Assembly: GCF_019056515.1 (NCBI RefSeq)
Contig: NZ_CP064873.1
Span: 2,976,001 to 3,040,000 of the forward strand
Length of the DNA: 64,000 nucleotides
From: Microbacterium paraoxydans
GTDB taxonomy: Bacteria; Actinomycetota; Actinomycetes; Actinomycetales; Microbacteriaceae
Direction: 5' to 3'
A program made the translations under genes and the position numbers. The notes beneath the pieces were generated by a model that saw nothing but the letters and a program-made list of their open reading frames with translations, was not told the DNA's origin and ran no database searches. The stretch's first letter is position 1, and each line of letters opens with the position of its first letter. Below, in pieces: positions 25,760 to 35,884 of the stretch.

Positions 25760-26937
25760 GATGCGCTCCGCATCGACGTCGACCCCGCGGGTCGCAGCAT
25801 CTCCCGGCCGACGATCAGGCGCATGATCTCGTTTGTCCCCTCGAGGATCTGGTGCACGCGGAGGTCGCGGACGATCTTCTCGATGCCGTAGTCCTGCAGG
25901 TAGCCGTAGCCGCCGTGCAGCTGGAGGGCGCGGTTGGCCACCTCGAAGCCGGCGTCGGTCGCGAAGCGCTTGGCCATCGCGCAGCGCATCGTCGCGTCCG
26001 GCGCCTTCTCGTCCACCGCCTGCGCGCCGTCGCGCACCATGAGCCGCGCGGCCTGCAGGTCGGTGCGCATGTCGGCGATCGCGAAGAGGATCGACTGCTT
26101 CTCCGCCAGCGGCTCCCCGAACGCGACGCGCTCGTGCACGTACTGCACGGCCTTGTCGAGCGCGGCCTGCGCGCCACCGAGAGAGCACGCCGCGATGTTG
26201 AGGCGGCCACCGTTGAGCGCCGACATCGCGATCGCGAAACCGCGTCCTTCGTCGCCGAGCATCGCGGACGCCGGCACCCGCACGCCGTCCATGATCACGG
26301 GCCGGGTGGGCTGCGCGTGCCACCCCATCTTCTTCTCCGGAGCACCGAAGCTCAGGTTCTCCGCGTCGCCGGGGACCAGGAAGGCGCTGATCCCGCGGGC
26401 TCCCGGCTCGCCGGTCCGCGCCATGACGACGTACACCGCGGCCTCACCGGCTCCGGAGATGAACTGCTTCACCCCGGTCAGCACGTACTCATCGCCCTCG
26501 CGGACGGCGCTGGTCGCGATGTTCGCCGCGTCGGATCCGGCCCCCGGCTCGGTGAGGCAGTAGCCGCCGAACTCCTGCATGGCGGTCAGCGACGGCAGCC
26601 AGCGCGACCGCTGCTCGTCGTCGCCGTAGGTGTCGATCATCCACACCACCATGTTGTGGATGGAGATGTAGGCGGCCACCGCGGGGTCGGCCTTGGCGAG
26701 CTCCTCGAAGATGGCGACGGTGTCGACGCGGGTGAGGCCCGTGCCGCCGAACTCCTCGCTCACGTAGATCCCGCCGAGGCCGAGCTCGCCGCCGCGCTGC
26801 AGCGACTCCCGCGGGAACAGGTGCTTCTCGTCGCGTTCCGCGGCGAACGGGGCGAGCTCCGCATCGGCGAACTCTCGCACGGCGTCGAGGATCGCCTCGC
26901 GCTCGTCATCGGTGGTGGTGACGGTGGTCATGGTCAT
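25756..26937 (-). CDS. Acyl-CoA dehydrogenase, probably isobutyryl-CoA dehydrogenase
   Basis: 393 residues with the full ACAD layout. YCLTEPGAGSDAANIATSA is the FAD/substrate signature, GYLQDYGIEKIVRDLRVHQILEGTNEIMRLIVGR is the C-terminal signature carrying the family's catalytic Glu region, and FAIADMRTDLQAARLMV lies between. Placement between mmsA and mmsB points to isobutyryl-CoA as substrate. Electrons would pass to EtfAB. It starts 9 bp after the mmsA stop. Confidence 0.9.
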   Translation of the reverse strand: MTMTTVTTTDDEREAILDAVREFADAELAPFAAERDEKHLFPRESLQRGGELGLGGIYVSEEFGGTGLTRVDTVAIFEELAKADPAVAAYISIHNMVVWMIDTYGDDEQRSRWLPSLTAMQEFGGYCLTEPGAGSDAANIATSAVREGDEYVLTGVKQFISGAGEAAVYVVMARTGEPGARGISAFLVPGDAENLSFGAPEKKMGWHAQPTRPVIMDGVRVPASAMLGDEGRGFAIAMSALNGGRLNIAACSLGGAQAALDKAVQYVHERVAFGEPLAEKQSILFAIADMRTDLQAARLMVRDGAQAVDEKAPDATMRCAMAKRFATDAGFEVANRALQLHGGYGYLQDYGIEKIVRDLRVHQILEGTNEIMRLIVGREMLRPAGSTSMRSAS

Positions 26938-26946
26938 CGCGTGTCC

Positions 26947-28446
<1,500 letters not shown>

Positions 28447-28506
28447 TGTGCGACATCCCTCCGTGCCCTCTTTGGCACATCGGCGAGTTTACTCCGACTA
28501 CCGTGA

Positions 28507-28530
28507 AAATACGAGGACGTCCTTGTATCT
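28507..28530 (-). promoter_or_regulatory. Operator-like palindrome upstream of mmsA
   Basis: ATACGAGGACGTCCTTGTAT (28509-28528) is a 20-bp inverted repeat with one mismatched pair. On the minus strand it lies directly before a plausible -10 box TAAACT (about 28492-28487), so it would cover the -35 region of the mmsA promoter. This looks like a TetR-type operator; no TetR gene lies nearby. Confidence 0.55.
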
Positions 28531-28608
28531 TGCGGCGCCCCGCGTTCGGATGCCGCCGTCGCCCGTTCTCCGGCCGTTCACCCGCCGGACATCCAGGCCG
28601 ATTACAAC

Positions 28609-28716
28609 TGCAGATGCACGGCACAGACTCAGACCGGATCGGGTAGTCGCGTCTCCCGTGCACACGGTGAGCACTCTCGCTCCCGAGACCCCCGCCGAAT
28701 CGGGTCGGCGGGGGTC
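28609..28716 (+). ncRNA. Candidate small structured RNA ending in an intrinsic terminator
   Basis: The 392-bp gap 28447-28838 has no gene, but the plus strand holds a textbook terminator (28687-28716) with no plus-strand gene before it. Upstream, TGCACGG (28615-28621) can pair with CCGTGCA (28656-28662), closing a stem with AGAC/GTCT inside. TACAAC at 28603-28608 is a weak -10. A transcript of about 100 nt fits. No known RNA family was recognised; an attenuator for the gene at 28839 is the alternative. Confidence 0.35.
28687..28716 (+). terminator. Rho-independent terminator
   Basis: GACCCCCGCCGA-ATCGGG-TCGGCGGGGGTC gives a perfect 12-bp stem with a 6-nt loop, followed by TTCTCTTCC. The pyrimidine tail is on the plus strand only, so it ends a plus-strand transcript that must start within the mmsA upstream region. 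Confidence 0.8.
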
Positions 28717-28725
28717 TTCTCTTCC

Positions 28726-28784
28726 TTCGAATCGCTTGCTTTGCTCCATTTCGGCCGGGGATCGAGCACAGTGCGCGATTCGAA
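28726..28784. repeat. 59-bp TTCGAA palindromic element, copy 2
   Basis: Starts TTCGAATCGC and ends GCGATTCGAA, exactly 59 bp. The interior differs from the other copies except for CAT at element positions 22-24, which all four share. It begins 9 bp after the terminator at 28687-28716 and lies 54 bp before the endonuclease-like gene. Confidence 0.85.
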
Positions 28785-28838
28785 CCGGGGCTGTGGAAAC
28801 CGACCCCGCCCCGACCGCCGGGGTGGGAGCGTGGGGGC

Positions 28839-29813
28839 ATGGGACGACGACAGCAGCTTCCGGCCCGCTTCGAGGCGGACTTCGCGGTCCGGACGGCGCG
28901 ACTGCACGGCCTGAGTCGCGGACGGCTGCGCGGATCCGACCTCGAGGCTCCGTTCCACGGGGTCCGCGTGTACCCCCGCCCGGCTCCCGGGCCCGATATC
29001 GCAGACCCGTACGAGCGGCAGCGGCACGCGCGGGTGGCACGAGCGCAGTCCTATGCCCCGATCCTGCACACGGGACACTTCTTCAGTCACGAGACCGCCG
29101 TGTCGATCTGGGGAGGCCCCCTGCCGCTCGCCTTCGACGATCACGGAGGCATCACGACGGAGGACGACCTCGCCCTCCACGTCAGCGCGTCCGGCGGGAT
29201 CCCGTTCCCCCGCGCCCGCGGCGTGACCGGGCACCGCACGCTGTCCAGCCTCACCTCGATCCGCTATCGGGACGGCCTCCGGGTGACCTCCCCCGCCGCG
29301 ACCTGGGTCTCCCTCGGCACGCTGCCGCTGGTGGACCTCGTGGCCCTCGGCGACTACTTCTGCCGGCGCTGGAGACCGGGTGTCGGGCGGCCGGACCTCG
29401 GGAGGCAGCCGTGGGCGACAATCGACGAACTGCGGGAGATGCTGGCGGCAGGGCGGAGGCGCGGGGCGGCACGGTTGCGGGAGGCGGTCGAGCTCGTGCG
29501 GGAAGACTCGTGGTCGCCGCGGGAGAGCCGGCTGCGGTGCCTCCTGGTCGCGGCCGGGATCCCGGAGCCTCAACTCAACGTGGACGTGTTCGACGACCGA
29601 GGTCGCTTCCTGGCCTGCGTCGACATGGTCTGGGAGGCCGAACGCGTCGCGGCGGAGTACCACGGCATGGTGCACGGCGCGCAGTGGGCACGGGATGTCG
29701 AGCGGGTCGCGGCGCTGCGGGCTGCCGGGTGGACGGTGATCGAGGTCACCGCACCCCTCCTCCACAGACCCGAGGAACTGATCCGCCGTATGGCGTCGGC
29801 GCTGGGGCGGTGA
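28839..29813 (+). CDS. Endonuclease-fold (DUF559/Vsr-like) protein with N-terminal regulatory domain
   Basis: 324 residues, cytosolic. The C-terminal 110 residues look like the PD-(D/E)xK fold of DUF559/Vsr-type proteins: ESRLRCLLVAAGIPEPQLNVDVFDD, then FLACVDMVWEAERVAAEYHG and RDVERVAALRAAGWTVIEVT, with candidate metal ligands E, D and E. The first 200 residues resemble the AbiEi-like antitoxin/DUF559-fusion proteins common in actinobacteria (LSRGRLRGSDLEAPFHGVRVY, HETAVSIWGGPLPL). Function is unproven; genome maintenance or defence is possible. It is flanked on both sides by 59-bp palindromes. Confidence 0.7.
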   Translation: MGRRQQLPARFEADFAVRTARLHGLSRGRLRGSDLEAPFHGVRVYPRPAPGPDIADPYERQRHARVARAQSYAPILHTGHFFSHETAVSIWGGPLPLAFDDHGGITTEDDLALHVSASGGIPFPRARGVTGHRTLSSLTSIRYRDGLRVTSPAATWVSLGTLPLVDLVALGDYFCRRWRPGVGRPDLGRQPWATIDELREMLAAGRRRGAARLREAVELVREDSWSPRESRLRCLLVAAGIPEPQLNVDVFDDRGRFLACVDMVWEAERVAAEYHGMVHGAQWARDVERVAALRAAGWTVIEVTAPLLHRPEELIRRMASALGR

Positions 29814-29820
29814 CCCCGCG

Positions 29821-29879
29821 TTCGAATCGCGCGAATGGCGGCATCCGGCCCGGATTTACAGCCAATCGCGCGACTCGAA
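29821..29879. repeat. 59-bp TTCGAA palindromic element, copy 3
   Basis: Starts TTCGAATCGCGCG and ends CGCGCGACTCGAA, exactly 59 bp; GCGAATGGC in the left half is shared with copy 4. It begins 7 bp after the stop codon of the endonuclease-like gene. Confidence 0.85.
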
Positions 29880-29967
29880 CGGGAACTAGAATCGACCAGG
29901 CGCCGCGACCCTGGCGCCGCCACCCCGCGTCCGCACCCCGACGCCGCTCACCCCCGAGGACCGCACC

Positions 29968-30570
29968 ATGTCCGCATCCGCGCCCGTCTCCGAACCCGTC
30001 ACCGTCTCCATCCGCCGCGAGGTCGACCCGGAGCGCATCGCCGAGGCCACCGCGTGGGTGCAGACCGGGGTGAACCTCGCGACGAAGTACCCGGGATTCC
30101 TCGGCTCCGGCTGGGTCCGCGCCGGCGAGGACTCCCAGGTCTGGCACATGCTCTACCGCTTCGCGAGCGAGGACGCGCTCACCGCGTGGGAGCAGTCCGG
30201 GGAACGCGCGTGGTGGCTGTCGATGGGCCAGGGCTTCGTCCGCAGCGAGCGGTCCAAGCGCCGCTCCGGCATCGAGGGCTGGTTCGACGAGCCGTCCACG
30301 GGATCCATCCCCGTCGTCGACCCGGACGGCACGACCAGCACCGTGACCGTCGCCCCCGCGCCGCCGCGGTGGAAGCAGGCCGTCTCGATCTGGCTCGGCT
30401 TCTTCCCCGTGAACCTCGCGTTCACTTACGCCATGAGCCCGGTGCCGGGATGGGACGCCGTGCCGCTGTGGCTCCGCGTGCTCATCACCACCCTCGTGCT
30501 CACGCCGATCATGACGTACTGGGTGCTGCCGTTCGTCACGCGCTCCCTGCGGAACTGGCTCGCCCGCTAG
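29968..30570 (+). CDS. ABM-domain protein with C-terminal membrane hairpin
   Basis: 200 residues. Residues about 10-100 form an antibiotic-biosynthesis-monooxygenase-like ferredoxin fold (VTVSIRREVDPERIAEATAWVQTGVNLATKYPGFLGSGWVR, WHMLYRFASEDALTAWEQSGERAWWL). After a linker, two hydrophobic helices follow (about 137-159 and 166-190). This ABM-plus-transmembrane layout is found in conserved actinobacterial proteins of unknown role. It is monocistronic and converges on the MFS gene 9 bp away. Confidence 0.8.
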   Translation: MSASAPVSEPVTVSIRREVDPERIAEATAWVQTGVNLATKYPGFLGSGWVRAGEDSQVWHMLYRFASEDALTAWEQSGERAWWLSMGQGFVRSERSKRRSGIEGWFDEPSTGSIPVVDPDGTTSTVTVAPAPPRWKQAVSIWLGFFPVNLAFTYAMSPVPGWDAVPLWLRVLITTLVLTPIMTYWVLPFVTRSLRNWLAR

Positions 30571-30579
30571 CGCCGCCAC

Positions 30580-32067
30580 TCAGGAGCCGGACTCCGCGCC
30601 CGGGGTGACACCCTTCTTCGCCGGTTCCACGAGCGAGAGCGGATCGGCGATGTCCTCCAGCGACTTCCCGGCGGCACTGACGCCGAAGACGCCGCACACG
30701 ACACCGCCGAACATCATGATGGCCGCACCGAGCACGTAGCCCCAGAACAGCGGACCGCGGTCGCCGGACTCCGCGCTCGCACCGATCAGCGCGCCGTAGA
30801 GCACCGGGGCGACCGCGCCGACGAGCTGCCCGATCGAGAAGACGTAGGAGATCACCTGGCTGCGCAGTTCGAGCGGGAAGATCTCGCTCACCGTCAGATA
30901 CGCGGCGGAGGCCCCGGCCGAGGCGAAGAAGAACGATGCACACCAGAACGCCGTGTGCGTGCCCGCATTCAGCACGCCCGCGTTGAAGAGGAAGGCGCTG
31001 ACGAGCAGGATCAGTCCCGCGAGCACGTAGGTGCCGAACAGCATCCGCCGACGACCCCACGTGTCGAAGAAGTGGCCGAGGATGAGGGCGCCGGCGAGGT
31101 TGCCCACCGCGAAGACGATGAAGTACTGCGACGCGGATGCCGGCGGGGTGTCGTAGAAGTTCTCCAGCACGAGCGCGTACGTGAAGAAGATCGCGTTGTA
31201 GAGGAAGGACTGCGTGACCATCATCGTGATGCCGACGAGCGTGCGCCGCGGGTACTTCTTGAACAGCACCTTCGCGATCACGAGGAACGGGACGCTGCCG
31301 TACTCCTTGACCGTGATGGCCTTGCTCTCGTCGACGGGCTCGATCGTCTTGCCCTCCTTGCGGATGCGCTCCTCGATCCCGTCGACGTTGCGCTCCGCCT
31401 CCTCCTCCCGGCCGTGCGTCATCTGCCAGCGCGGGCTCTCCGGGATGTGCCGCCGCAGCCAGATGATGAGGAGGCCGAGGATCGGGCCGACGAAGAAGCT
31501 CAGCCGCCAGCCGATGTCGGCGGGGAGGATGTCGGTGTTGAGGAAGAACATGTTGGCGACGGCGCCGAGGGCCGCACCACCCCAGTAGGTGCCGTTGATG
31601 GCGATGTCGACCCGGCCGCGGTACTTCGCGGGGATGATCTCGTCGATGGCCGAGTTGATGGCCGCGTACTCGCCGCCGATGCCCGCCCCGGCGACGAAGC
31701 GCCAGATGTAGAAGAACCAGGGGGCGAACGCGAGGCCCGCGACGGCCGACCCGACGAGGTACACCCCGAGCGAGAGCAGGAAGAGGTTCTTGCGGCCGAG
31801 GCGATCGGCGAGACGGCCGAACACGAGGGCGCCGAACACCTGGCCCAGCAGGTAGCAGGTGCCGGCGAGGCCGACCTCGGCCGGGCCCATCCCCAGCGTC
31901 TGCGCGTAGCCGTTGGCCGCGACGATCTGCACCTCGAGGCCGTCGAGGATCCAGGAGAACCCGAGTCCGACGACGATCATCCAGTGGAAGCGCGACCAGG
32001 GGAGCCGGTCCATGCGCGCGGGGACGAGCGACCGCACCTCCTTGACGGTGACGTCGGACGCGGACAT
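30580..32067 (-). CDS. MFS metabolite:H+ symporter (sugar-porter/AAHS-like)
   Basis: 495 residues with twelve hydrophobic segments. The first loop has LADRLGRKNLFLLS, and the following helix has the FVAGAGIGGEYAAINSAIDEIIPAKYRGR signature of the metabolite:H+ symporters (carboxylate and aromatic-acid carriers). HIPESPRW marks the central loop and DTWGRRRMLFG the repeat of motif A. The substrate could be an organic acid such as propionate, given the adjacent methylcitrate genes, but this is a guess. The ATG at 32065-32067 follows AAGGAGG by 5 nt; a second possible start lies at 32091. Confidence 0.87.
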   Translation of the reverse strand: MSASDVTVKEVRSLVPARMDRLPWSRFHWMIVVGLGFSWILDGLEVQIVAANGYAQTLGMGPAEVGLAGTCYLLGQVFGALVFGRLADRLGRKNLFLLSLGVYLVGSAVAGLAFAPWFFYIWRFVAGAGIGGEYAAINSAIDEIIPAKYRGRVDIAINGTYWGGAALGAVANMFFLNTDILPADIGWRLSFFVGPILGLLIIWLRRHIPESPRWQMTHGREEEAERNVDGIEERIRKEGKTIEPVDESKAITVKEYGSVPFLVIAKVLFKKYPRRTLVGITMMVTQSFLYNAIFFTYALVLENFYDTPPASASQYFIVFAVGNLAGALILGHFFDTWGRRRMLFGTYVLAGLILLVSAFLFNAGVLNAGTHTAFWCASFFFASAGASAAYLTVSEIFPLELRSQVISYVFSIGQLVGAVAPVLYGALIGASAESGDRGPLFWGYVLGAAIMMFGGVVCGVFGVSAAGKSLEDIADPLSLVEPAKKGVTPGAESGS

Positions 32068-32170
32068 GGGGGCCTCCTTCTCGCGGGACACGCTGTCGTC
32101 CCGGATCCGGTTTACTCCTCCCGGAAATCCGCCGCATCCGCTTGACCCGGGGCCGTCCGCACGCTACCGC

Positions 32171-32229
32171 TTCGAATCGCGCGAATGGCTCCATCCCGGG
32201 CGAGAATGGAGCCAATCAGGCGATTCGAA
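32171..32229. repeat. 59-bp TTCGAA palindromic element, copy 4
   Basis: Starts TTCGAATCGC and ends GCGATTCGAA, exactly 59 bp. An inner inverted pair AATGGCTCCAT / AATGGAGCCAAT adds a second stem. It lies 10 bp beyond the prpC stop codon. Confidence 0.85.
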
Positions 32230-32239
32230 CGGAACGGGG

Positions 32240-33372
32240 TCAGCGGGCGACGTGCCGCTCGTCGGGGCCGTCGTAGTGCGACAGCGGGCGGATCAGGGCG
32301 TTCGCGCCGGCCTGCTCGATGACGTGGGCGGTCCACCCCGTCACCCGTGCCGCGACGAAGAGCGGCGTGAAGGTGAGGGTGTCGAAGCCGATGAGGCTGT
32401 ATGCGGGACCGGACGGGTAGTCGAGGTTCGGGTGGATCCCCTTGCGCTCGACGAACTGCGACTCCAGCGCGTCGTACAGCGCGGCGACGTCCTCCCGACC
32501 GTAGTGCGCGACCAGGGTGTCCAGCGCGGCCTTCATCGTCGGCACGCGGGAGTCGCCGTTCTTGTAGACGCGGTGCCCGAAGCCCATGATCTTGCGCTTC
32601 TCCGCGAGGGCCTTGTCGAGCCAGGCCTCGACGGCGTCCGCCGAGCCGATCTCCTTGAAGATGTGCAGCACCGCCTCGTTCGCCCCGCCGTGCAGCGGGC
32701 CCTTGAGCGCGCCGATGGCGCCGACGACCGCCGAGTAGATGTCGCTGAGGGTCGAGGTGATGACCCGGGCGGTGAAGGTCGAGGCGTTGAAGGAGTGCTC
32801 GGCGTAGAGGATCATCGACCGGTTGAACGCGTCGACCACGACATCGTCGGCCTCCTCCCGAAGGTCATCCAGAGGAAGTTCGCCGAGTAGTCGAGGTCGT
32901 CGCGCGGAGCGATAAGCTCCTGGCCGCGACGGCGACGCTGGCCGTAGGCGACGATGGCCGGCAGCGCGGCGAACAGGCGGATGCTGCGCGCCAGGTTCTG
33001 CTCGGGGCTGCCACCGGCGTCGAGCACGGAACCGCCAGCCTCGGGGTCGGATGCGCCGATCAGGCTCACGGCGGTGCGCACCTCGTCCATCGGGTGCGCC
33101 TCGAGCGGCACGAGGTCGATGGCGGCCTTCACGTTGTCGGCCAGGGCGCGGTGCTTCCGCTCCTCCAGCCGGAACGCGGCGAGCTCGTCGCCCGTCGGCA
33201 GCTCGCCGTTCCACAGCAGGTACGCCACGGCCTCGAAGGACTGCGTGTCCGCGAGCTCCTGCACGGGATAGCCGCGGTAGAGCAGGCTGTTCGTCTCGGG
33301 GTTGACCTTCGAGATCGCCGTCGTGTCGACGACGACCCCCGCGAGGCCCTTCTTGATGTCCGGCTCGGTCAT
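32240..33372 (-). pseudogene. prpC: 2-methylcitrate synthase/citrate synthase, one-base frameshift
   Basis: The N-terminal half (MTEPDIKKGLAGVVVDTT ... DLDYSANFLWMTFG) is in one frame from the ATG at 33370-33372. The C-terminal half (EEADDVVVDAFNRSMILYAEH ... RPLSHYDGPDERHVAR) is in another. The break is at about 32851-32860, where the minus strand reads TTCGGGAGGAGG; one extra base, for example TTCGGCGAGGAGG, would restore a 377-residue protein, the normal family length. The N-terminal frame ends at 32812 after about 14 wrong codons. Catalytic regions HGGANEAVLHIF and MGFGHRVYKNGDSRV are otherwise intact. Either a recent inactivating deletion or a sequencing error. Confidence 0.9.
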
Positions 33373-33387
33373 GGTCACTCCTTCGTG

Positions 33388-33452
33388 TACTTCGACTCGT
33401 CGCTGCGCTCCTCGCTCAGCAACCGCGTCGTGTGTCCGCTTCGCTGCGCTCA
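33388..33452. repeat. REP-like CTTCGACTCG..CGCTCAGC repeat words in prpB-prpC gap
   Basis: The spacer between prpB and prpC contains ACTTCGACTCGTCGCTGCG and CGCTTCGCTGCGCTCAGCG, two degenerate forms of the TTCGACTCGCTGCGCTCGCTCAGC intergenic repeat common in high-GC bacteria. It lies inside an otherwise tightly packed operon. Confidence 0.4.
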
Positions 33453-34358
33453 GCGACCGGTGTTGTCGAGTGTGAAGTTGAAGACGCCCGAGTCGAAGTG
33501 GTTGTACGACTCGTAGTCGATCAGCTCGTAGAGGTCGGCGCGGTGCTGCATCTCCCCGAGCTTCGAGGTCAGGTGCCCCTCGTCGTTCAGCGTATCGAGC
33601 GCGCGGCCCGCCGCCCCCATCGCGATCCGCAGCAGCGACACCGGCCAGATGACCATGCGCACCCCGGCATCGCGGAGAGCGTCGACGGAGAACAGCTCGC
33701 TCTTGCCGAACTCGGTCATGTTCGCGAGGATCGGCACGTCCAGCGCCGCGGCCATGGCCTCGAACTCGCCGATCGTGCGCATGGCCTCGGGGAAGATCGC
33801 GTCCGCCCCCGCATCGACGAGCGCCTTGGCCCGGTCGATCGCCGCCTCCAGCCCCTCGATCGCACGGATGTCGGTACGCGCCATGATCAGGAAGTTCTCG
33901 TCGCGGCGGGCGTCGGCGGCCGCGCGGATCCGCTTGATCGCGGTGTCCTCGTCCACCACGGCCTTGCCGTCGAGGTGTCCGCAGCGCTTCGGGTTGATCT
34001 GGTCCTCGATGTGGGTGCCGGCGAGGCCCGCGTCTTCGAGCTCCTGGATCGTGCGGGCGACGTTCATCGGCTCGCCGAAGCCGGTGTCGGCGTCGACGAT
34101 CGCGGGCAGCTCGGTCATGCGGGCGATCTGCTTCGCGCGCCCGGCGACCTCGGTGAGCGTGGTGAGGCCGATGTCCGGCAGCCCGAGGTCCGCGGAGAGC
34201 ACGGCGCCCGAGATGTAGACGCCCTCGAACCCCTTCTCCTCGATGAGCCGGGCGCTCAGCGGGTTGAACGCGCCGGGGAACCGCAGCAGCTCCCCCGAGG
34301 CGAGCCGCTCCCGGAACAGGCGCCGCTTCTCGGCGGGCGTCGTGGTGGAGTACAGCAT
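33450..34358 (-). CDS. prpB: Methylisocitrate lyase
   Basis: 302 residues of the PEP-mutase/isocitrate-lyase barrel. It cleaves 2-methylisocitrate to pyruvate and succinate. The active-site cysteine motif is NPKRCGHLDGK, and LPAIVDADTGFGEPMNVARTI and IMARTDIRAIEGLEAAIDRA are the Mg-binding and barrel motifs. Its start overlaps the prpD stop by one base (TGATG). With prpC broken, its substrate may not be made by this operon. Confidence 0.94.
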   Translation of the reverse strand: MLYSTTTPAEKRRLFRERLASGELLRFPGAFNPLSARLIEEKGFEGVYISGAVLSADLGLPDIGLTTLTEVAGRAKQIARMTELPAIVDADTGFGEPMNVARTIQELEDAGLAGTHIEDQINPKRCGHLDGKAVVDEDTAIKRIRAAADARRDENFLIMARTDIRAIEGLEAAIDRAKALVDAGADAIFPEAMRTIGEFEAMAAALDVPILANMTEFGKSELFSVDALRDAGVRMVIWPVSLLRIAMGAAGRALDTLNDEGHLTSKLGEMQHRADLYELIDYESYNHFDSGVFNFTLDNTGR

Positions 34359-35884
34359 CAGAACAGACCCGCCGGGGCGTCGGCGTCGTCGAGCAGACCC
34401 GGCTTCGCGACGATCGAGAGCTCGGCGACCTCGGCGGCCGTGAGCTCGGGCAGGCGCTGCACGAGCTCGAGGAACCGCTCGATCTCGGCGGGCTCGAGCA
34501 CGGGCTCCGCGAGCAGGCGGAACTTGGCGATGTAGTTCTCCCGCGCGAACGGGCGCGCGCCGAGGGGGTGGGCGTCGGCGACGGCGATCTCGTCGACCAC
34601 GGTCGAGCCGTCGGTGAGGCGGATCTCGACGCGACCGCCGAAGGCCTTCTCATCCGGGTCCTCCGAGTGGTAGCGGCGGGTCCATTCCGCGTCCTCGGCC
34701 GTGGTGATCTTGTGCCACAGCGCGACGGTGTCGGCCCGGCCGGCGCGCTCCGGCGTGTAGGAGTCGACGTGGTGCCAGCCGCCGTCCTGCAGCGCCACCG
34801 CGAAGATGTACGGGATGGAGTGGTCGAGCGTCTCGCGGGAGGCCGTCGGGTCGTACTTCTGCGGGTCGTTCGCGCCCGAGCCGATCACGTAGTGGGTGTG
34901 GTGGCTGGTGTGCAGCACGATCGACGCGATGTTCGCGGGGTCGCGGAGGGCCGGGTTCGCGGTGCCGAGCTTGCGGGCGAGGTCGATCCACGCCTGCGCC
35001 TGGTACTCCGCGGAGTGCTCCTTCGTGTACGAGTCGAGGATCGCGCGCTTGGCCTCGCCGGCGGCGGGCAGCGGCACTTCGTAGGCCGCGTCCTTCCCGT
35101 CGAGCATCCAGGCGATCACGCCGTCCTCGCCTTCGTAGATCGGCGCGGGGCTCGTCTGTCCGCGCATCGCCCGGTCGACCGCCTCGACGGCCATCTTCCC
35201 GGCGAAGGCCGGGGCGTGCGCCTTCCAGGTGGAGATCTCGCCCTTGCGGCTCTGACGCGTGGCGGTCGTGGTGTGCAGCGCCTGTCCGACCGCCTGGTAG
35301 ATCGTCTCGACGTCGAGGCCGAGGAGCGTGCCGATACCGGCGGCGGCGGACGGGCCGAGGTGCGCGACGTGATCGATCTTGTGCTTGTGCAGGCAGATCG
35401 CGCGCACGAGGTCCATCTGGATCTCGTACCCGGTGGCGATGCCGCGCACGAGCGCGCGCCCGTCCTTGCCGGTGTGCTGCGCGACCGCGAGGATCGGCGG
35501 GATGTTGTCGCCCGGGTGCGAGTACTCGGCGGCGAGGAACGTGTCGTGGTAGTCGAGCTCGCGCACGGCCACGCCGTTCGCCCAGGCCGCCCACTCCGGG
35601 CTGGTGCGGCGGTCGAGCGGCGTTCCGAACAGGTTGGCGCCGGCCCCGCCCGTCGAGACGGGGTGGCTGAACGCCTGCGCGCGGGCGGCGATGATCGGCG
35701 CGCGGGTGAGAGAGGCGGCGGCGACGGCGGCGTTGTCGATGATGCGGTTGATGATCATGTCGACGACGGGCTGCTCGACCTCGACCTGGTCGACCGCGAC
35801 CTCGGCGATCTTCCACGCGAGCTGATCCTCGCGGACGAGGTTCTCGGAGCTGGCGTGCACGCGGACGTGGTGGGTGACGGTCAT
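34358..35884 (-). CDS. prpD: 2-methylcitrate dehydratase (MmgE/PrpD family)
   Basis: 508 residues. It dehydrates 2-methylcitrate in the methylcitrate cycle. PrpD features include [51 protein letters not shown] and the C-terminal [18 protein letters not shown]. Length is standard. The start overlaps the GntR-gene stop by 4 bp (ATGA) and the stop overlaps prpB by 1 bp, so regulator, prpD and prpB are translationally coupled. Confidence 0.93.
   Translation of the reverse strand: MTVTHHVRVHASSENLVREDQLAWKIAEVAVDQVEVEQPVVDMIINRIIDNAAVAAASLTRAPIIAARAQAFSHPVSTGGAGANLFGTPLDRRTSPEWAAWANGVAVRELDYHDTFLAAEYSHPGDNIPPILAVAQHTGKDGRALVRGIATGYEIQMDLVRAICLHKHKIDHVAHLGPSAAAGIGTLLGLDVETIYQAVGQALHTTTATRQSRKGEISTWKAHAPAFAGKMAVEAVDRAMRGQTSPAPIYEGEDGVIAWMLDGKDAAYEVPLPAAGEAKRAILDSYTKEHSAEYQAQAWIDLARKLGTANPALRDPANIASIVLHTSHHTHYVIGSGANDPQKYDPTASRETLDHSIPYIFAVALQDGGWHHVDSYTPERAGRADTVALWHKITTAEDAEWTRRYHSEDPDEKAFGGRVEIRLTDGSTVVDEIAVADAHPLGARPFARENYIAKFRLLAEPVLEPAEIERFLELVQRLPELTAAEVAELSIVAKPGLLDDADAPAGLF

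Noticed and set aside
28600..28716. tRNA, SRP RNA or tmRNA in the mmsA upstream region
   Set aside because: No cloverleaf with GTTCNANNC, no GGAAG-type SRP loop and no ANDY-type tag frame was found.
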